A DNA stretch of 64,000 nucleotides from Choanephora cucurbitarum. Taxonomy: Eukaryota > Mucoromycota > Mucoromycetes > Mucorales > Choanephoraceae. This document shows, one piece after another, positions 36,927-50,329 of this stretch. The stretch covers positions 1 to 64,000 of the forward strand of contig JAIWNI010000070.1 in assembly GCA_025331435.1 (NCBI GenBank), in the 5' to 3' direction. The notes under the pieces are model-generated. The model was not told where the DNA came from and searched no databases. It saw only the letters and a program-made list of their open reading frames with translations. Numbering within the stretch: the stretch's first letter is position 1; every line of letters starts with the position of its first letter. The translations under genes and the position numbers were made by a program.

Positions 36927-38421
36927 TTATGTGGTTGTATCAAATTGTGAAGTTAGTACATAGTCTGGATGCTTGACTTGTATTTGGGTAACTACAGCGT
37001 CAATGTCATGACAAAGTGCTTGAATGGCGGTATCCCATTTCATAACCTCAAGCATGCTTTGTTCAATACGTGCGTTTGCTTGAGCAGAACCCATTGTTGT
37101 CAAAGGGTCAGCCAGATGCTCTTCTTTGGCAGCACCTCCCGATTCAAACGAAATCAACTGATCAAGCTGATCAATACTGCCGATCATTCTATTCTCACTA
37201 ATCATGCGTGCAGCTATCTGTTCTGCTTGTTCAGGAGATACATTAAGTAACGCAGCCAGTTCAGTGATGCTTATGTTATTATAGATTTTAGATGCTGAGA
37301 GCAAATTATGTTCTATAATAGCACGATCAAAGACGGTAGTGTTGTCAGCCAGTTTTGCTAGATGATGTGAGCGAAGAGTAGCAGCAAATTCGGATACTTC
37401 GGTCTGGCGAATCACACGCTCCATATATGTTTTTTCTAGAATAGAGAAAGAAGGCAGGCTATGTGTTCGCTCGTCTTTGTAGAGTGTCGCTAGACTACGT
37501 GAGCGTTGAGGGCCTGCACCAGCCAATACTGCACACTGAACGGCGGCTGTCCTGTTAGATGTTAGTCCTTCATTATGACGACTAAAAGATATCTGAACCT
37601 AAATGCATACTCACAAGCAAAGAATGCGTTCATCCTCTTCAATCTGAGTAACATAGCTCAATTCATGATATTTTGAACAGGCCTCCAAAAAACGTCGCTT
37701 AGCGTCCAAAATCCGAGCTTGAGAGAGTTTAAAGGTTAAATTGAGTAAAGGATCATTTGAACTAGGAATCAGCAGGGCAGCACGATTCAAGTAAGTTTCT
37801 GCTTGAACGGCTTCGTCTTCTTCTAATAATAGCTTGACGATGCGCACATAAACTTGAAGCTTGTATTCATCGGAAATAGCTCTGTATATTTATTTATTTT
37901 GCATGAATTTAGCTCACATGTATCAACCCAAAAGTCCCTGTTTTTTCTTTTTTCTCTTCTTCTTACCTATGACCTGAGTCCAACGGTATACCTTGTAAAG
38001 TTTTAGCAGCTTCCAAATAGTCGTCTTCGGCCTCATAGACATTTGCCAGTTTTTCTCTCAACAAAGAAAGCTAAATAGATAATATCAATAGGCAGCCTAT
38101 ATATCCATGTAAAAGGCTTCTTACAGGCTCTTCAAAGCTGACAGCGCGAGGTTGAGCGCGCTCGATGGCAAACAATAAAAGCTGTTTTTGTACATTGTGA
38201 TCGGTGATCTCATTTTCAAACAAGGCAAGAAATTCAGTCAAAAGCTGTCGTGCGATCACAAGGCCTACTTGCTCGTCTAAAACTGCTTCCACATAGTCTT
38301 TCAGTTGTTGGACAGGTTCGGGAACTGAAAGAATCTCTCCTAACACACTTTTAAATGCGTCGAGCTTCTCTTTTTGTTGTGGTAAGTTGATGCAGTCTTG
38401 AAGCTTAGATTTAGTGTTCAT
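36927..38421 (-). CDS. CSN4: COP9 signalosome subunit 4 (PCI domain)
   Basis: Subunit of the COP9 signalosome, which removes Nedd8 from cullin-RING ligases; nucleus and cytosol. Four exons, 38421-38125, 38070-37967, 37881-37615 and 37551-36927, give 430 residues. The N-terminal three quarters is a helical TPR-like solenoid (for example EDDYLEAAKTLQGIPLDSGH, AETYLNRAALLI). The family-specific AGAGPQRSRSLATLYKDER follows, and then the PCI winged helix (LLSASKIYNNISITELAALL, AARMISENRMIGSIDQLDQL). Length and both signatures match CSN4; the close paralogue RPN5 lacks the AGPQRSR motif. It is convergent with the chitin synthase gene, with 216 bp between the stops. Confidence 0.94.
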
Positions 38422-39722
38422 TGCTCGATCCCCCTTTGAAGAAAGAAAATAATAACAAAAAAAGTATACGCGTACAATCACATATGTATTTTGCTTAATT
38501 ATGGCTCAAGAACGCTCCAATAAGATGCTTTGGATCAAACTGTTGCTGCGATAAATCGTAATGCAAATATTGATGGGCCTTTCAAAACATACGCAGCTGT
38601 AAACAACTTATGACAACAGACTGTGTTTTTTATCTTCTTCTTGTACGTAACAAGCAATCTCAAAGATATATAAAGAAAACAACTTTGATTTCACCGTCAG
38701 AAGGTCTTATGAAAACTCAATGTTTAGCGTTGATGCCCTACCAACTTAATCTAAAACCATATAGGTGACAGTTTGACTGATCTACATCTAATTTCATTAT
38801 AATAGTCAAAATGCTTATGCGATCGAAGAGTGAGCGGGATCTGATGACTGTTATCTTCAAAAACAACAGAGCTCTTGATTCTCCAACAAGGGGCATCACT
38901 GGGTTCGTTTGTCGATCAAAATAAACTTCAAGAGTAACAAACGTTTACATCATATGCTTTGTTCATATTTGAGACTTTTTTTTTCATATCATCAAACAAA
39001 CAATTCAACATAAGCCTGTGCAAATCTCTTTTGCTTACTGTATATTTTTTTTTAATACAAAGATGTAGTTTCAGATCCATTCAATGAACAATAATGAAAC
39101 AATGAAGCAATTGTTTCGGAACATATGATTTACATAAGATAAAGTTACTATGAACAATGACGACAATGCTACCATATTAGCCTCATACAACAAATAGATG
39201 CAGAGTCAATTTGATATGCACTGATCTCGAAACGACTTTATATTCAGAAAAAACAAGAAAACATGTACATAAAGTGCTTACAAACATAACCAGAGAAGAA
39301 GGATATCCGAATAATTATTTTTTATTTACTTAATCATTAAGATAATGTGTATAATAAGGTGTATACATAGCATGTATATTGTATTGATATTTATAAAAAA
39401 ATGTGAGTTTTTTTGTGTGTAAAGTATATATATATATGACTATTAGAAAATAGAAGAGATGTAGTCTATGTAAAATATAAAAGAAAAAGAAAAGTATATA
39501 TACGAAATTAATGAGTTCTATGTGTGTGTGTGTGTGACCCATAGATATCAATCCTAAAAGGTCTGAGAAGAGTGTAAGGGAATTATATAATTAGAAAAAA
39601 AAAGAGGGGAGAGGGGGATAAAATAAGAAGGTATATATACATATACAATGATAACTAGATACATGCATACGTATATACACAGATAATAAAACTCAACTCT
39701 TCTTCAACACAACTATACATTA
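38422..39722. other. Intergenic between CSN4 and the KH-protein gene
   Basis: AT-rich with no ORF. A (TG)8 microsatellite lies at 39521-39536, with several TATATA runs at 39420-39440, 39490 and 39630. The purine-rich block at 39595-39620 is probably in the 3' flank of the KH gene. Confidence 0.55.
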
Positions 39723-42700
39723 TTATATGTCAATGCCTGGAGGAGCTCTTGAGCCTTTATCGTCTTGGTCATGTTGGCGACGAGGATCGTAACCAGACGA
39801 ACCAGTGCTTTGATTAGACAGTTTCTCGAACACATTTTGAACAGCTAGCAACGTTTGTTGATTAGGAACAATATACATCTCATTGGTCTATCACTTACCA
39901 TTCACCTCAGTTGGATTCATAAAAAACTGATTTTGTTCATGCTGAGGAGTTGTGTTTTGGGAGATAAGGCTGGCATTTGTGTTGTTATTGGTGCTCTTGT
40001 TGGCCACTCTATAATTCATATTCAACTGACTGAATGCTTGTGCTTGATTTGCGTGGAACGAAGGCGAGGTTTGAAAAGGAGGTCGACCTGCATTAAAATG
40101 AGCTTCAAGCATAGGTTCGGGCATTGATTGACTTGACTTGAGAGAAGAATTGGTAGTTGTTGAAGACGATGAATGAGGAATATCGTTGTATGGATTGAAT
40201 TCTTTAGATGAACCTATACCTCCCATACCAGGATAAAATGTGTTAGGATTATTATCGTTGTATCTCTATAAAAAATGGTGCATATGTGCAAGTTAGTTTG
40301 AGCGGTCAATCTTGTTTTATGAGAAAAATCACCCACACTTACTCTCATTTTCATATTGTCATTGGCTACAGTGGAAGCATAGCTAGCACCTGCAGCTCTA
40401 CGACTGTTGGGTGGAGGACTTGTCATAGAACCAGAAGAGAAGCCGCCAGTAGATCGTCTGTTGTTTGCAATTTGCGATGTAGGTGTAGACCAGATATCAG
40501 AAGCAGGTGTTGAAGAAGACATTGTCTGAGGGAATCCAAAACTAGATGAGGCAGAAGGAGGAGGTGGCATGCTCATGCGCTGATAGCGGTAGTTAGAAAG
40601 CACCGCACGCTCTTGATCTGTCAACTCAAGTGGTGCATCAAAAATAGCACGCAAATTATTATCACTACCATTGGATTGCAATGAAGTAGTAGAAGCAGAT
40701 GCATTAGGCTGTTGTTGTTGCTGCTGGTGTTGTTGTTGTTGTTGCTGTTGTTGCTGTTGAGCTTGCATTTGCGCCTGTATTTGTGTTTGAAGTTGAGCTT
40801 GCATCTGGGCTTGCATCTGTGCGGCAGCGGCAACAATAGCAGCATTTGTACTCGTATTGTTTTTATTATTGGAAGAATTGACTGGAATCCAATGACTACT
40901 ATCAAGAGGTATATCCTTATTAGCTTGGAAATGATAGAATGGATATGCTTGAGGGATGATAGGTTGTGCCATATTTCCACCCATAGAATAGATAGGGTCA
41001 TTTGAAGGTTCATGACGTCCCATGGCAGACATAGGAATTGTGATTGTAGGTGGGGGCATGATAGAAGTGCCAGCACTACCAGTGATACCTGTAGGAACCC
41101 CAGCAACACTACTGGCAAGCACTTGTGTAGGTTGATGCTTGTTGAGTAATGAATTATCCAAAAGACTCGAACTACTACTTGCACTCAAATTACTTTTCTT
41201 GCTAATCGACTGACATTTCTTTTCTACAAGTGAGAACAAAGCATCGGCTGAAGTGTTTTCGTACAATGGCACTTGTTGGCTTTTCAAAAAATCAATTGTT
41301 GTTGCTAAAGCATCCTTGAGGACTGATGGTATCTTGTCTTTGGTCGTGCTCAGTCGAATAAATCCGCTCTGGTGAGGCAGTTGATTGGCTTGATCAGTAG
41401 AGTTGCTGATCGACTCAGAACTTGACGAATTCTTATTGTTATCGCTCATGAGAAGGCTCGATTTGACTGTGATGCCATACTCATGGTCAAGTATATTAAC
41501 TACCTGCTCTTGGAAAGACTCGGATTGAATAGCTTTGTAAAAAGCTTGACTTGAAGGTACATGCAAGTCATACGATTCAGGAACAATGCTTTCAAGCATC
41601 TTGATGGCTACTGCCATATGTGCTTCTGGGCCTAACAACTCAACAGTGTTGCTGGCTAACTCTGCATCAGGCCATAACACATGCGTGTTAGTCTTCTTAG
41701 TGAGTTCTTCATTAATGAAACCGTCTTGGTAGTCGTGAATTAGACTGCGATGAAGTTGAAATGGGATTCGGACAATCTCAGCAATATAGTCGCGGTCTTT
41801 AGGATGAATCAATTCCATTACAGCATGTCGCAAATTGTCTAAATTGATCTGGTTTTTCATGGGTGTGCGTGCTACCACATTATCTTCGTTGTTGTAATAA
41901 CCACCAAGTGAAGCAAATTCTTCTGTATTCGAGAACTTGACATAAACACCATATTTCTTCATAATCCTTTGAATATTCTTTCCTCCTACGCCAATAATAC
42001 GTTTGTGATATGACTCGGGAACATAGAATGATATTTCGGCAGGTAGTTCTTCCTGAAGTAAAGTAAGTCCATCCAAAGCTTTTGTAAAGCTAGTGCTTTC
42101 GACTTCAATGACGAAGTTGTAGTCGTTGATGAAGGTGACGAAGCGTATCTTGGCACCAGATGTTTTCATAATCTTGTTGATTTTGCCATTTTTTTTACCC
42201 GAAATAAAATCTCGCTGATCGTTGGAAGATTCAACTCGAAAGATGGTATATTGGTGAAACACTTGAAGAAACTGCATCTCTTGGAGACGTTGATAAACAT
42301 TTCGAATTGCTCTTTCAGCGCCCAATACTTCTATGCAACCAGGGTCTGTCTTGTAGATGACCTCAGATCCAGAAACTTGGGATAGTTGAGACACGAGATT
42401 AGATATGTTTGAAGTAGATTCGAAGAAAGCGTGAGAACCGGTAGGATCATAAATAGCGCCATCGTTATTATTGAAATAGAAACATGCTTCGTAGATTGTG
42501 CATGCTTGAAAATTAAGTGCACGTAAAGTACGTTCTGCGTTGACTCTGTTTTCAGCATAAACAGTGACTCGATTGTCGCCTGAGCCCAAAGAAGGGAACT
42601 CGATATAAGCACCTAGGATAATTACAATGAGTGAAGGGGCCTTCACGAAGCTTGATATCAAAAAGAAAAAACATACCATTGTCATGCATAATTTTGCGTA

Positions 42701-43876
42701 ATTCATCGCGTCGATGAAGTAAAAGCCAATCTATTTTCCTTGCATAAAGCGCAGTATCTTTGTGATACATTGATTTAGCCTGTCAAATAACAATAACAAT
42801 AAAAAATTAAGTTTAGTCAGAGTCAGTTGTGTATGATTTATTGTTATTGTCTAAAAATTCCCTTTTTTGCTCTAATTACCTTTTGGACAGCAAGTTTGTT
42901 TAACATATCCTTAACGCGTAAAACATGCACTTGTTCACCCGTAATATAAATAGGGGGATCGGTGGGGTGTTCTTGTTGATCAATTAATTCGGTATTTAAT
43001 GTGCTATCTGCTAACTCGGTATGAATAAAAGGTGAGGAAAAATAAATGTTGGCTGCTGTTTCTTCAATGATAGGCAAAAGTCCAGCTCGCTTTCTCCCAC
43101 AAATTAGGTATTGTAATTTTAAAGGCATTCTTACTATTTCTGTCTTGAAGGAATACTAAGACAATAAGGAAATAAGTCCAGCGGTCATTAAACTCGTTCT
43201 TTTCTGTATGAATTATTTGCCGTACCATGATTTCATCAATCGCTACAAGTACGCGCACACGGCATTGTTCGACCTTTGTAGGATGGCCTACAATCTCAAT
43301 TGTAGCTGTATTGTCGGAGACAAGAGATGATAGATTGGGCTGCTCTGGAACAAGTGTAATTTTTACTTCAAATTCGTTTTCGAGTTGACCGAAATGGTCA
43401 GTCAATAGTGACAAACTGGGATTAGGTGGAATTCTGAGCTTGAGTTTGATCTAAAGAGATACAACATATGCGCATATGAAAAAGATATACATATATATGT
43501 TGTAGACATGTTACAAAATGGGTAAGTAAAAACAATAAAAAATTCTTTCTTTAAAAGAAACATGCTGAGTCATTTCACGTTTCAAATCGAATTTGCTAAC
43601 CTCGAGAGGACAATGGGACAACAAATCACCACGGGCCTCCATTAGAGCTTGTGGTGAGCCCGTCATTGAAATGTTGAATTCGGTGGGACAATTGGTACTG
43701 GATCCCAGTTGTTTAGTTGATTTAGTTGTCATTACTGAAATTTGACAGCCTCTTGCAGTCATTATTTTTTGACATTTGTCTTGTAAGTCGGATATAATCA
43801 ACGCTTCATCCTGTTTGACATACTGGTCGTATTGACCTGATAGAGGTGGTGCGTAGCAAAATGACAGCGCAGCCAT
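39723..43876 (-). CDS. Multi-KH-domain RNA-binding protein with polyglutamine tract
   Basis: Seven exons: 43876-43601, 43450-43226, 43155-42880, 42779-42677, 42612-40343, 40265-39899, 39844-39723. They give 1212 residues. Several KH-type modules are visible; the clearest has PESYHKRIIGVGGKNIQRIM with the GxxG loop, and others include PLKLQYLICGRKRAGLLPII and VARTPMKNQINLDNLRHAVM. The set resembles the fungal family that includes yeast YLL032C, for which a precise role is not settled, so no symbol is given. The C-terminal third is disordered: Ser/Asn-rich, a Gln tract at about 40720-40830 alternating with Met-Gln-Ala units, then Pro-rich. There is no membrane helix, which suggests a cytosolic mRNP component. 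The third exon is best started at 43155, which keeps phase 0. Confidence 0.85.
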
Positions 43877-46598
43877 ATATTAGTATAATACAATTAGTAT
43901 TAGTAGTAATAAAATATTAAGAAAAGATAAGCGTAAAGGGGTGTATATATAAATATATGTACGCGCTCTATTAAAAGAAAAGAGAAAGGGAAAAGAAAAG
44001 AGAACAAGAAAAAGGAAAAGAGGAAAATAGAAATTTAAAACATGCGAAGGAGAGTTTAGCGCTGAAAAAAATTATAAAAAATTAAAAAAAAAAAGACACA
44101 AAAAAAGAGGCTCGGTTGGTTAGAAACATGATGAATAGAAACTACCAAAGTAACTTCAGCATCAAAAGACTTGTTTGGGACGTTCTTTCAATTTATGGCA
44201 CATGCCCAATCAGGCAATTCAGGCAATTGAAGATACTATTTCCGATTTAAAAAAGTCTATCGTTGCATCTAACACACTAAATCAAAATAGAACTGATCGA
44301 ATCAGAGAACAATGACACCGCATACAAAGGCAAAAAAAGAAGGGCAAGGACAACGGTTCGCGTTTGAGCAGCAGAGCTCTAACACGCATGAACAAGAAGG
44401 CAGCACTTCTGGGCCTTTGCAAATTAATTTACCTTCTTCATTAAGATAGAAAGCCTTTTTTGCTCATCACCAACTACTTCCATTGGCCATGTTTGAGGCG
44501 ACGTCACCACGCGTGTTTGCGTATTTCTTCAGACGAATACGATAATCTCTTAACACTCTGCTTATTTGGCAAACAAAATAAAACATCGCTTAGGATTTGT
44601 TGTCTACTGAGGGATTATTAATTATAATCTCATGCATTTCCCATTTATACGCGAAAATAACTTCATTTTTGGAAGGAGCGTACAATGAATAGCTTTAGGA
44701 CTGAAATATAAAAAAAGAAGGTTAGAACGGATACCGAGCACCATTCCGAGGCTAAATATATATTCTATAAATGCATGTGTTGGCTCATATGCCACATCTA
44801 GGGGACACAAACTACGTTTTCCAATTAAGGTAATTTTGAAGCTTATATAAGAAAACATTCATACTAAGGTGTACTTGCTTGAACCTCATAATATTACACA
44901 ATCTATTGTTTCCATTTCTGAGCATCTTAAAGAAGACGCATCGCCTTCGGCTTGTTTGGTCGGGATGAGTGTGCAGCTTACAAGCCTTTATATACAATTA
45001 TAGACAGCAATAACTTAGTTTTTAGCTTTCTGAAACTTTAGATAGTATCACCAATAGTTATAATGTAAAGAGTAAAGGTTTTGTTGTTAAAGAATCTTTT
45101 TTAGGTTGTTTACGTTATTGTGCTCTCCATTGGATCGCTTTTCCAAAAAGAAATAGCTCAATGCTTAAATCTAATTCGCTAGTGTTTCAAACCCAAACAG
45201 TCAATTGTTTGATGTCTCCAAGTAACTTTTGAAGGTGTGAAAATTTCAGCAGTCCCTACAAATACCTAGAATCCAGCCCTGAAGGATCTTTCTACCTCAG
45301 AAAGAAGACGTGAATTCCAGTAAAAGTTACAACTTTCGCTTAACTTCAGAAAGAGCTAAGCGGGTTCGGTAATTTCAACATATATAATATATACTACGTA
45401 ATCTCACAGACAATTGCCTTGCATTAATTGCCTGATTTAAAAATCTGAAATTGCTTAGTTTGAAAGTATGATTCTTTGAAATGAAGATTAGTTGTAACAC
45501 TAATACACCACTCGATTTGAGAGTATGCTCAATATAAGAGAAACAGTACATAACAATGTAAGTACTCTTAAATAAAGCAATCGCTATCATTAGTTTTAGT
45601 CAAACAGAGAACTCAACAACTAGTAAAAGAATGATTTTTAAGCAAAACAAAATTCCATAAGCTTATATAGAACCTCTTTATGTTTTTATTTCTTCCTGCT
45701 CAAGACACGCATGCCGAAATGTTCGATTTTGCATAAAAAATCCTTACATGCTCCGACACTCTCGAACAATGTCAACCAACTCCAAAAAAAAACAAAAAGA
45801 AACTGCAACATGGAAAAAACGGTAATTTGGATATCACTAGATAAATGCTTTTCTCTTCTCAAAAGCATGATTTATGAAGAACTTGATAGCGTCTTTACAA
45901 AAGGAATGCATTGACCTTTCTGATAATGAAAACAATATTGAAGTTTTATGTCCCTTCCAAAATAACTATACATTTATCAGTCATTTGCTTCAATTCGCCA
46001 TAGTCCCGAACGATCTTCTTTGCTATGCTGTCTATGCAAAGTATACCCCTAATACATCCCTAATGTTAAAATGAAGGCATTTTAAATGAGTGTAATAAAC
46101 TCGTACCTTGTTTTTTGTATGCATTTTCAAAACAAAACGAAAGTCTCCAATTATAATGGTAATGTGTTTTCCCAATTAGTGTACAACCATAACTTTAAGG
46201 ATTCAGTGTTTGGCTCCTTTATTTGTCGTATTACACTAAATGGCTTGTTGCTATAGGTATACTGATGCTACTATCTTTATGAACTAAGGATATACCTTAT
46301 ACACGCTGCCAATACAAGAATATGTTTGTAATATTTTGAGATATTTATTGGAAAGTTGCAAATATTTTATCTTTATTAAACCAATGAAAAAGAAGGGTTT
46401 TGGACTCTCCCAGAGTAGCTTGGCATTGTTAAGAGTAAAGTGGTATGTAATACGCTACCTAATATGTTGCTTCTCTCTAATATCCTCCAAATGTTAGGAA
46501 ATACTGTGGTTGGCATCTGACTTCTTTTTCGATTTTGTCTTGTAAATTATGTAGATAGCCAAGTAAGAAAACTGCTTCATTTAGGGTATTTGACAGTA
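43877..46598. other. Gene-poor interval upstream of the KH gene
   Basis: 43970-44045 is A/G-rich leader sequence. 44202-44315 on the plus strand has a 37-codon coding-like scrap (MPNQAIQAIEDTISDLKKSI) that may be a gag-type remnant. 45500-45595 resembles one end of the MITE family at 53509. The rest shows no feature. Confidence 0.4.
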
Positions 46599-48276
46599 CA
46601 CTGTAAAAAAATTAGGGGTCGTTTAAAGGTTTTTTAAAGGTCAAAAGACCCTGATTTTAAAAGGCTAAAATGTCGAAATTAAAGGTTATTTAAAGGCTAA
46701 ATTGTCGAGGTTTTTTAAAGGTTTTTTGAAGGTTTTTTTGCATTCACCTGCCAAGGGTCATTTAGAGGTCATCTTGAGGTTTTTAAAACGGGCCCTTTAT
46801 TGGCCTTTATTTCAGGGGTTTTCAATGGTTTGTACATTCGAAAAAAAGGTCTTTTAAAGGTTCAAATTAAACGCATTTTATTGGTTATAAGTGAATGTCT
46901 TTAACTATGCTTGGAAAGCTACATAATCGCTTCCAGCCAATGCTTGTGGAATCGAAACAGCAGATATAAGGGAAAAACATTTTATTCAAACAAAAAAGAA
47001 ATCAATTAGCCAGCAGCAGAAGCATTTCTTGCAGCAGCTCTTGCAGCAGCTCTTGCAGCAAGAAGAACTGCCCTTTTTCGTCTACAAATACATTAAATTA
47101 CAATTAGTAATAGTGTTGCTAACTTGTGATTGTTTACTTACTGTCGCTTAGCAAATTCTGTCCAAGATTTTGCGACAGCAAATCCATCAGGCCATCACGA
47201 CTAGCACTCAAAAGAAAGGACAGCTCTTTATGTGCTCCTAACAAGAAATCAAGTGCTGTTCGCTGCATTAAAAACTTACCTTGAACTGGGACAACTGTAT
47301 AACAGACACACTGGTTACCTTGAGTGTTAGCATACGAAGCGCATGCTTTCAGGGAAATGTTATTGAAGTTCTTGTAAAGAGCGTTTAGCTCTTCCTCAGT
47401 ACGATCAGTAAGAGCATCAGCCAGAACCCATTTCATGCTTGCGGTAGGATTGGTTCGCTTAGGCATATTGTACCTAAAGCCTCTTGCCAGAATGGTAGGG
47501 CCTTGATGATTGCTTTGCTGCTGGACTTGTTCACTATTAGTCCGGCCTTACTCGGCAAACATTGCATTCTGTTTTTTCAAGGCAGCGAGATGGACAACAA
47601 CTAGATTGAATGAAGCCAAGAGGTCAGTTGCATACTTGGAAGTAAGAGCCATTTTGATATTGTTCTAAAGATTTAACAAAAAGCGATAAGTTATCACCTC
47701 GTTACTGCTATTCATATAACACAAAAAGAACCACATCTATTAAGCAATGCCTTTAATGTGATATTTCGAGTTAAAATAGAATAGCAAATAGTTGAATGAC
47801 AAGAAGCAACTTCTTACTTTTATTTACTTTAAAGTTGAATAAGTAAGGAAAAAAGAGAAAAAAGAGGGTTAGTACTCGTCAAAAAAAAATTTTTCTTCTA
47901 TCGGGAAGACCGCAGTGGCTTCAAAATAAGGACTGCATCCGCAGTACATTTACAAAGTGAATTGCTCAAAAGGTTAGCTTGTCAAGACTTTCTGCTTTGC
48001 ATAACACAAAAGCATTTTTAATTGGATCAGCATAGTTAAAATTCGTAGTAACGTACTTTAAAAAATTTGTTTCCCGAAAGAAACCTTTCAATTTAATCAA
48101 CTTCACATAAAAAATAAAAAATTGGACCCGCAAAAAGCCTTTTTTTAAAAGGTCAACCAAAACCCAACAGAAACCTCTGACAAAAGGCTAATTAAGTGTT
48201 AAACCTCTCAAAAACCTCTAAAAAAAGGTTTTTTGCGGGCTTTTCGGCGGAAAAAACCTTTATTTTTTTTACAGTG
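46599..48276. mobile_element. 1.68 kb CACTG...CAGTG element with 3-bp duplication and internal gene (CACTA/CMC-like)
   Basis: Ends are CACTGTAAAAAAAT on the left and its near-perfect inverse (ATTTTTTTTACAGTG) on the right, and both flanks carry GTA (46596-46598 and 48277-48279). CACTG termini with a 3-bp duplication are characteristic of the CACTA/CMC superfamily. The subterminal 300 bases on the left are packed with TTTAAAGG-type motifs, and the right end has three AACCTCT motifs plus an inverted AAAAGG set. Subterminal repeat arrays are also a CACTA habit. No DDE transposase is present. The interior holds a small intron-containing gene (see 47026-47652). The superfamily call is an inference from the termini. 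Confidence 0.65.
47026..47652 (-). pseudogene. Small gene of unknown function carried by the CACTG element, with one in-frame stop
   Basis: Minus-strand reading starts MALTSKYATDLLASFNLVVV at 47652 and runs 34 codons to a TAA. It continues in the same frame through SEQVQQQSNHQGPTILARGF and MPKRTNPTASMKWVLADALT to SQNLGQNLLSD at about 47145. A consensus GTAAGT donor and a TTTGTAG acceptor (about 47082-47143) define an intron before a last exon. That exon is Leu/Gln-rich in one frame and Ala/Arg-rich in another. An AATAAA lies about 25 bases after the stop. No family is recognised. The single TAA may be a recent mutation, or the true start may lie after it at 47466. It does not resemble a transposase, so it may be cargo or a regulatory protein. 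Confidence 0.45.
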
Positions 48277-48870
48277 GTAGCTGTATTTTCGAGATTACTG
48301 AAAAAGTGCCAAGTTCTCTTCCGTAGCCTCGTTTCTTGATTTTTGTTTTAGAGAGATCGTTAAGCTGTCGTGTCCCAGAATCAAAAAGTCAAACAAGAAA
48401 ATTACATTAGCATCAATCGACACTTACTATCGGAAGAAACAGATTCATTTACTCCAAACTGATAAATCAAATAGGGTCTAATAGTTCTCAACCACCAAAA
48501 AAAACCATCAAACTCTCAATTGATGCGATCTTGAAAAAGTTTATCTCGACTTTCTTTACCACATTGACAGGTTGTAGCTTATCTTAAACTTTCTTACACT
48601 CTAATTTCGATCATGATTTATCATATCCTCATTTACGAGAGGCGTATTCTGAACGCGGATCATTAACTTTATGCACAGTCCATTAAAGCTCCTTTTAAAC
48701 TAAAAACAACAATTGCATAATATGTAACTGTATTTTGGCCTCATAGTCTAACCATTCTTTTTTCTTCTTGAGAGAAATTATCTGAGGCCAACGAAGGTGC
48801 TTTCTTGTCATCATTTCCTGTACAGATCACAATGAACTATTGGGTTTTTATAATCGTTTATTCATAAAAC
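48277..48870. other. Intergenic between the CACTG element and RPN6
   Basis: No ORF or repeat can be supported. It is the 3' flank of RPN6. Confidence 0.55.
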
Positions 48871-50329
48871 TTAAGATAATTCAGCAGCCTTTTGATACAA
48901 ACTAGAAACAACTTTGTCAACTTGCTTCAATGTTTCAATTGCCATTTCGTAAGTCTTATCTTGTTCAGGTTCATCGAATACAATAAGACAACCTGCACCC
49001 TGGTCAAGGATACCATGGAACTTCTTGTCCAAAATCATCTGTGATAATTTGGCTTCAACTTGTTGTGTAGGAAGCTTGACCATATCAGCAATATGGCTAA
49101 TCTCAACGCGAGAGAAAGGCTCAATGATACGCACCAAATTTTGTTCCAATAATGTATCGTATAATGCTGCAAGTTGAGCACGAATGATAGGATCATTGTT
49201 GAGTTCGTTTGTATAAGCTGCTAGTGCTGTTTCAAATTCTTGAAGATTTCTGTTCTTATGAGCATTAGCTACTGCCTTCATAGCGTCAATCTCTACACCA
49301 GCGTATCTCAGTGCCACTTTGCCACCAATAATAGAATGAACATCCTCTGTCTACTCATCAACACAGGTTAATTTCCTACTTCTCTCCCTCTTCTAAATGA
49401 CCACTTACCAAATTCAACATAATCTTACACAGCAACATGTACTTGAGTGCCAAGATAGCCTTGGGATCTTCTTGACTAGAATAGCCTTCAAATGTTTCAA
49501 AGAAATAAGAGTAAGCTGTCTTGTAGTCCTTTTCTTCAGCATGAAGTACACCAGACTGCATATCTAAGGCAGCCTGTAGTAATGGAGGACAATAGATTGA
49601 ATTGGCAGAGGTACGAGCAGAAGTTAAGGCAGCACGAGCCTTGGGTAAATTTCTAAGAGCATGACAGACTCGACTCTCAAGCAACTGCACTTCAACCAAT
49701 ACCATTTTGTCATCCAAACGCTTCAATTCCTTCAAAAGGACAGAGATCAAATTGAGTGATTCGTGATACATCTTGTTATCCAAGTAGAGTGCAACGAGAC
49801 GTGTTTCAAGAGCTTGCTTTAAAAACAAACGCTTTTCCTGAATACACCATTCAATGTTTTCTTTACAAATTTCAATCTGAAGAGGAAGACAATTGGGGAT
49901 ATCACTGAAATAATCAATCAATGTACGTGCTAATAGAATAATTGAGTAGGCTGAATAAAAAGGAAACGCGCGTCTCAATATACATTACTTAATTTGGCAG
50001 TCTTTGCTTTTGCGATGCTTAACATGAAAGGACGAGAAGAGCGAATCAGCTGTGCCAATTCTTGAGGAAGGCTGTTACATAAACAAAAAGAATGTGAACA
50101 TCGTGTAAGTCAATTCATCCATAGCAATTCCTTACTGGAGATCCCGATAAAGCTGACCTAGTTGAGTAAGGGCATATTCTTGTTCTCTCAAGGTGTCTTC
50201 GGAAGTTGACTTCTCAGCCAAAATGGTTTGGTAAGAGCTGATGGCCTTTTCAAAGTTCTTGGCTTGCTTTAACTCGTCAGCTTGTTCAAGTCGATTAGAA
50301 GGTGCAGACTTTGCAATAGCTATGGCCAT
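48871..50329 (-). CDS. RPN6: 26S proteasome lid subunit Rpn6/PSMD11
   Basis: PCI-domain scaffold of the proteasome regulatory lid, contacting the core particle; nucleus and cytosol. Four exons, 50329-50136, 50071-49989, 49929-49409 and 49350-48871, give 425 residues, matching human PSMD11 (about 422). The solenoid includes [20 protein letters not shown] and the PCI region [20 protein letters not shown], then [20 protein letters not shown], which is diagnostic. The chain ends in a coiled helix ([18 protein letters not shown]). It is head-to-head with RPN7; the 299 bases between the two ATGs must hold both promoters. Confidence 0.97.

Noticed and set aside
40621..41184. 187-residue ORF in the KH gene
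   Set aside because: Out-of-frame reading of the CAA/CAG-rich region of the KH gene, giving low-complexity Asn/Leu sequence.
49318..49326. GGTGGCAAA, identical to the yeast proteasome PACE element
   Set aside because: It lies inside RPN6 coding sequence and encodes conserved residues (GGK); the real RPN6/RPN7 promoter has no such site.
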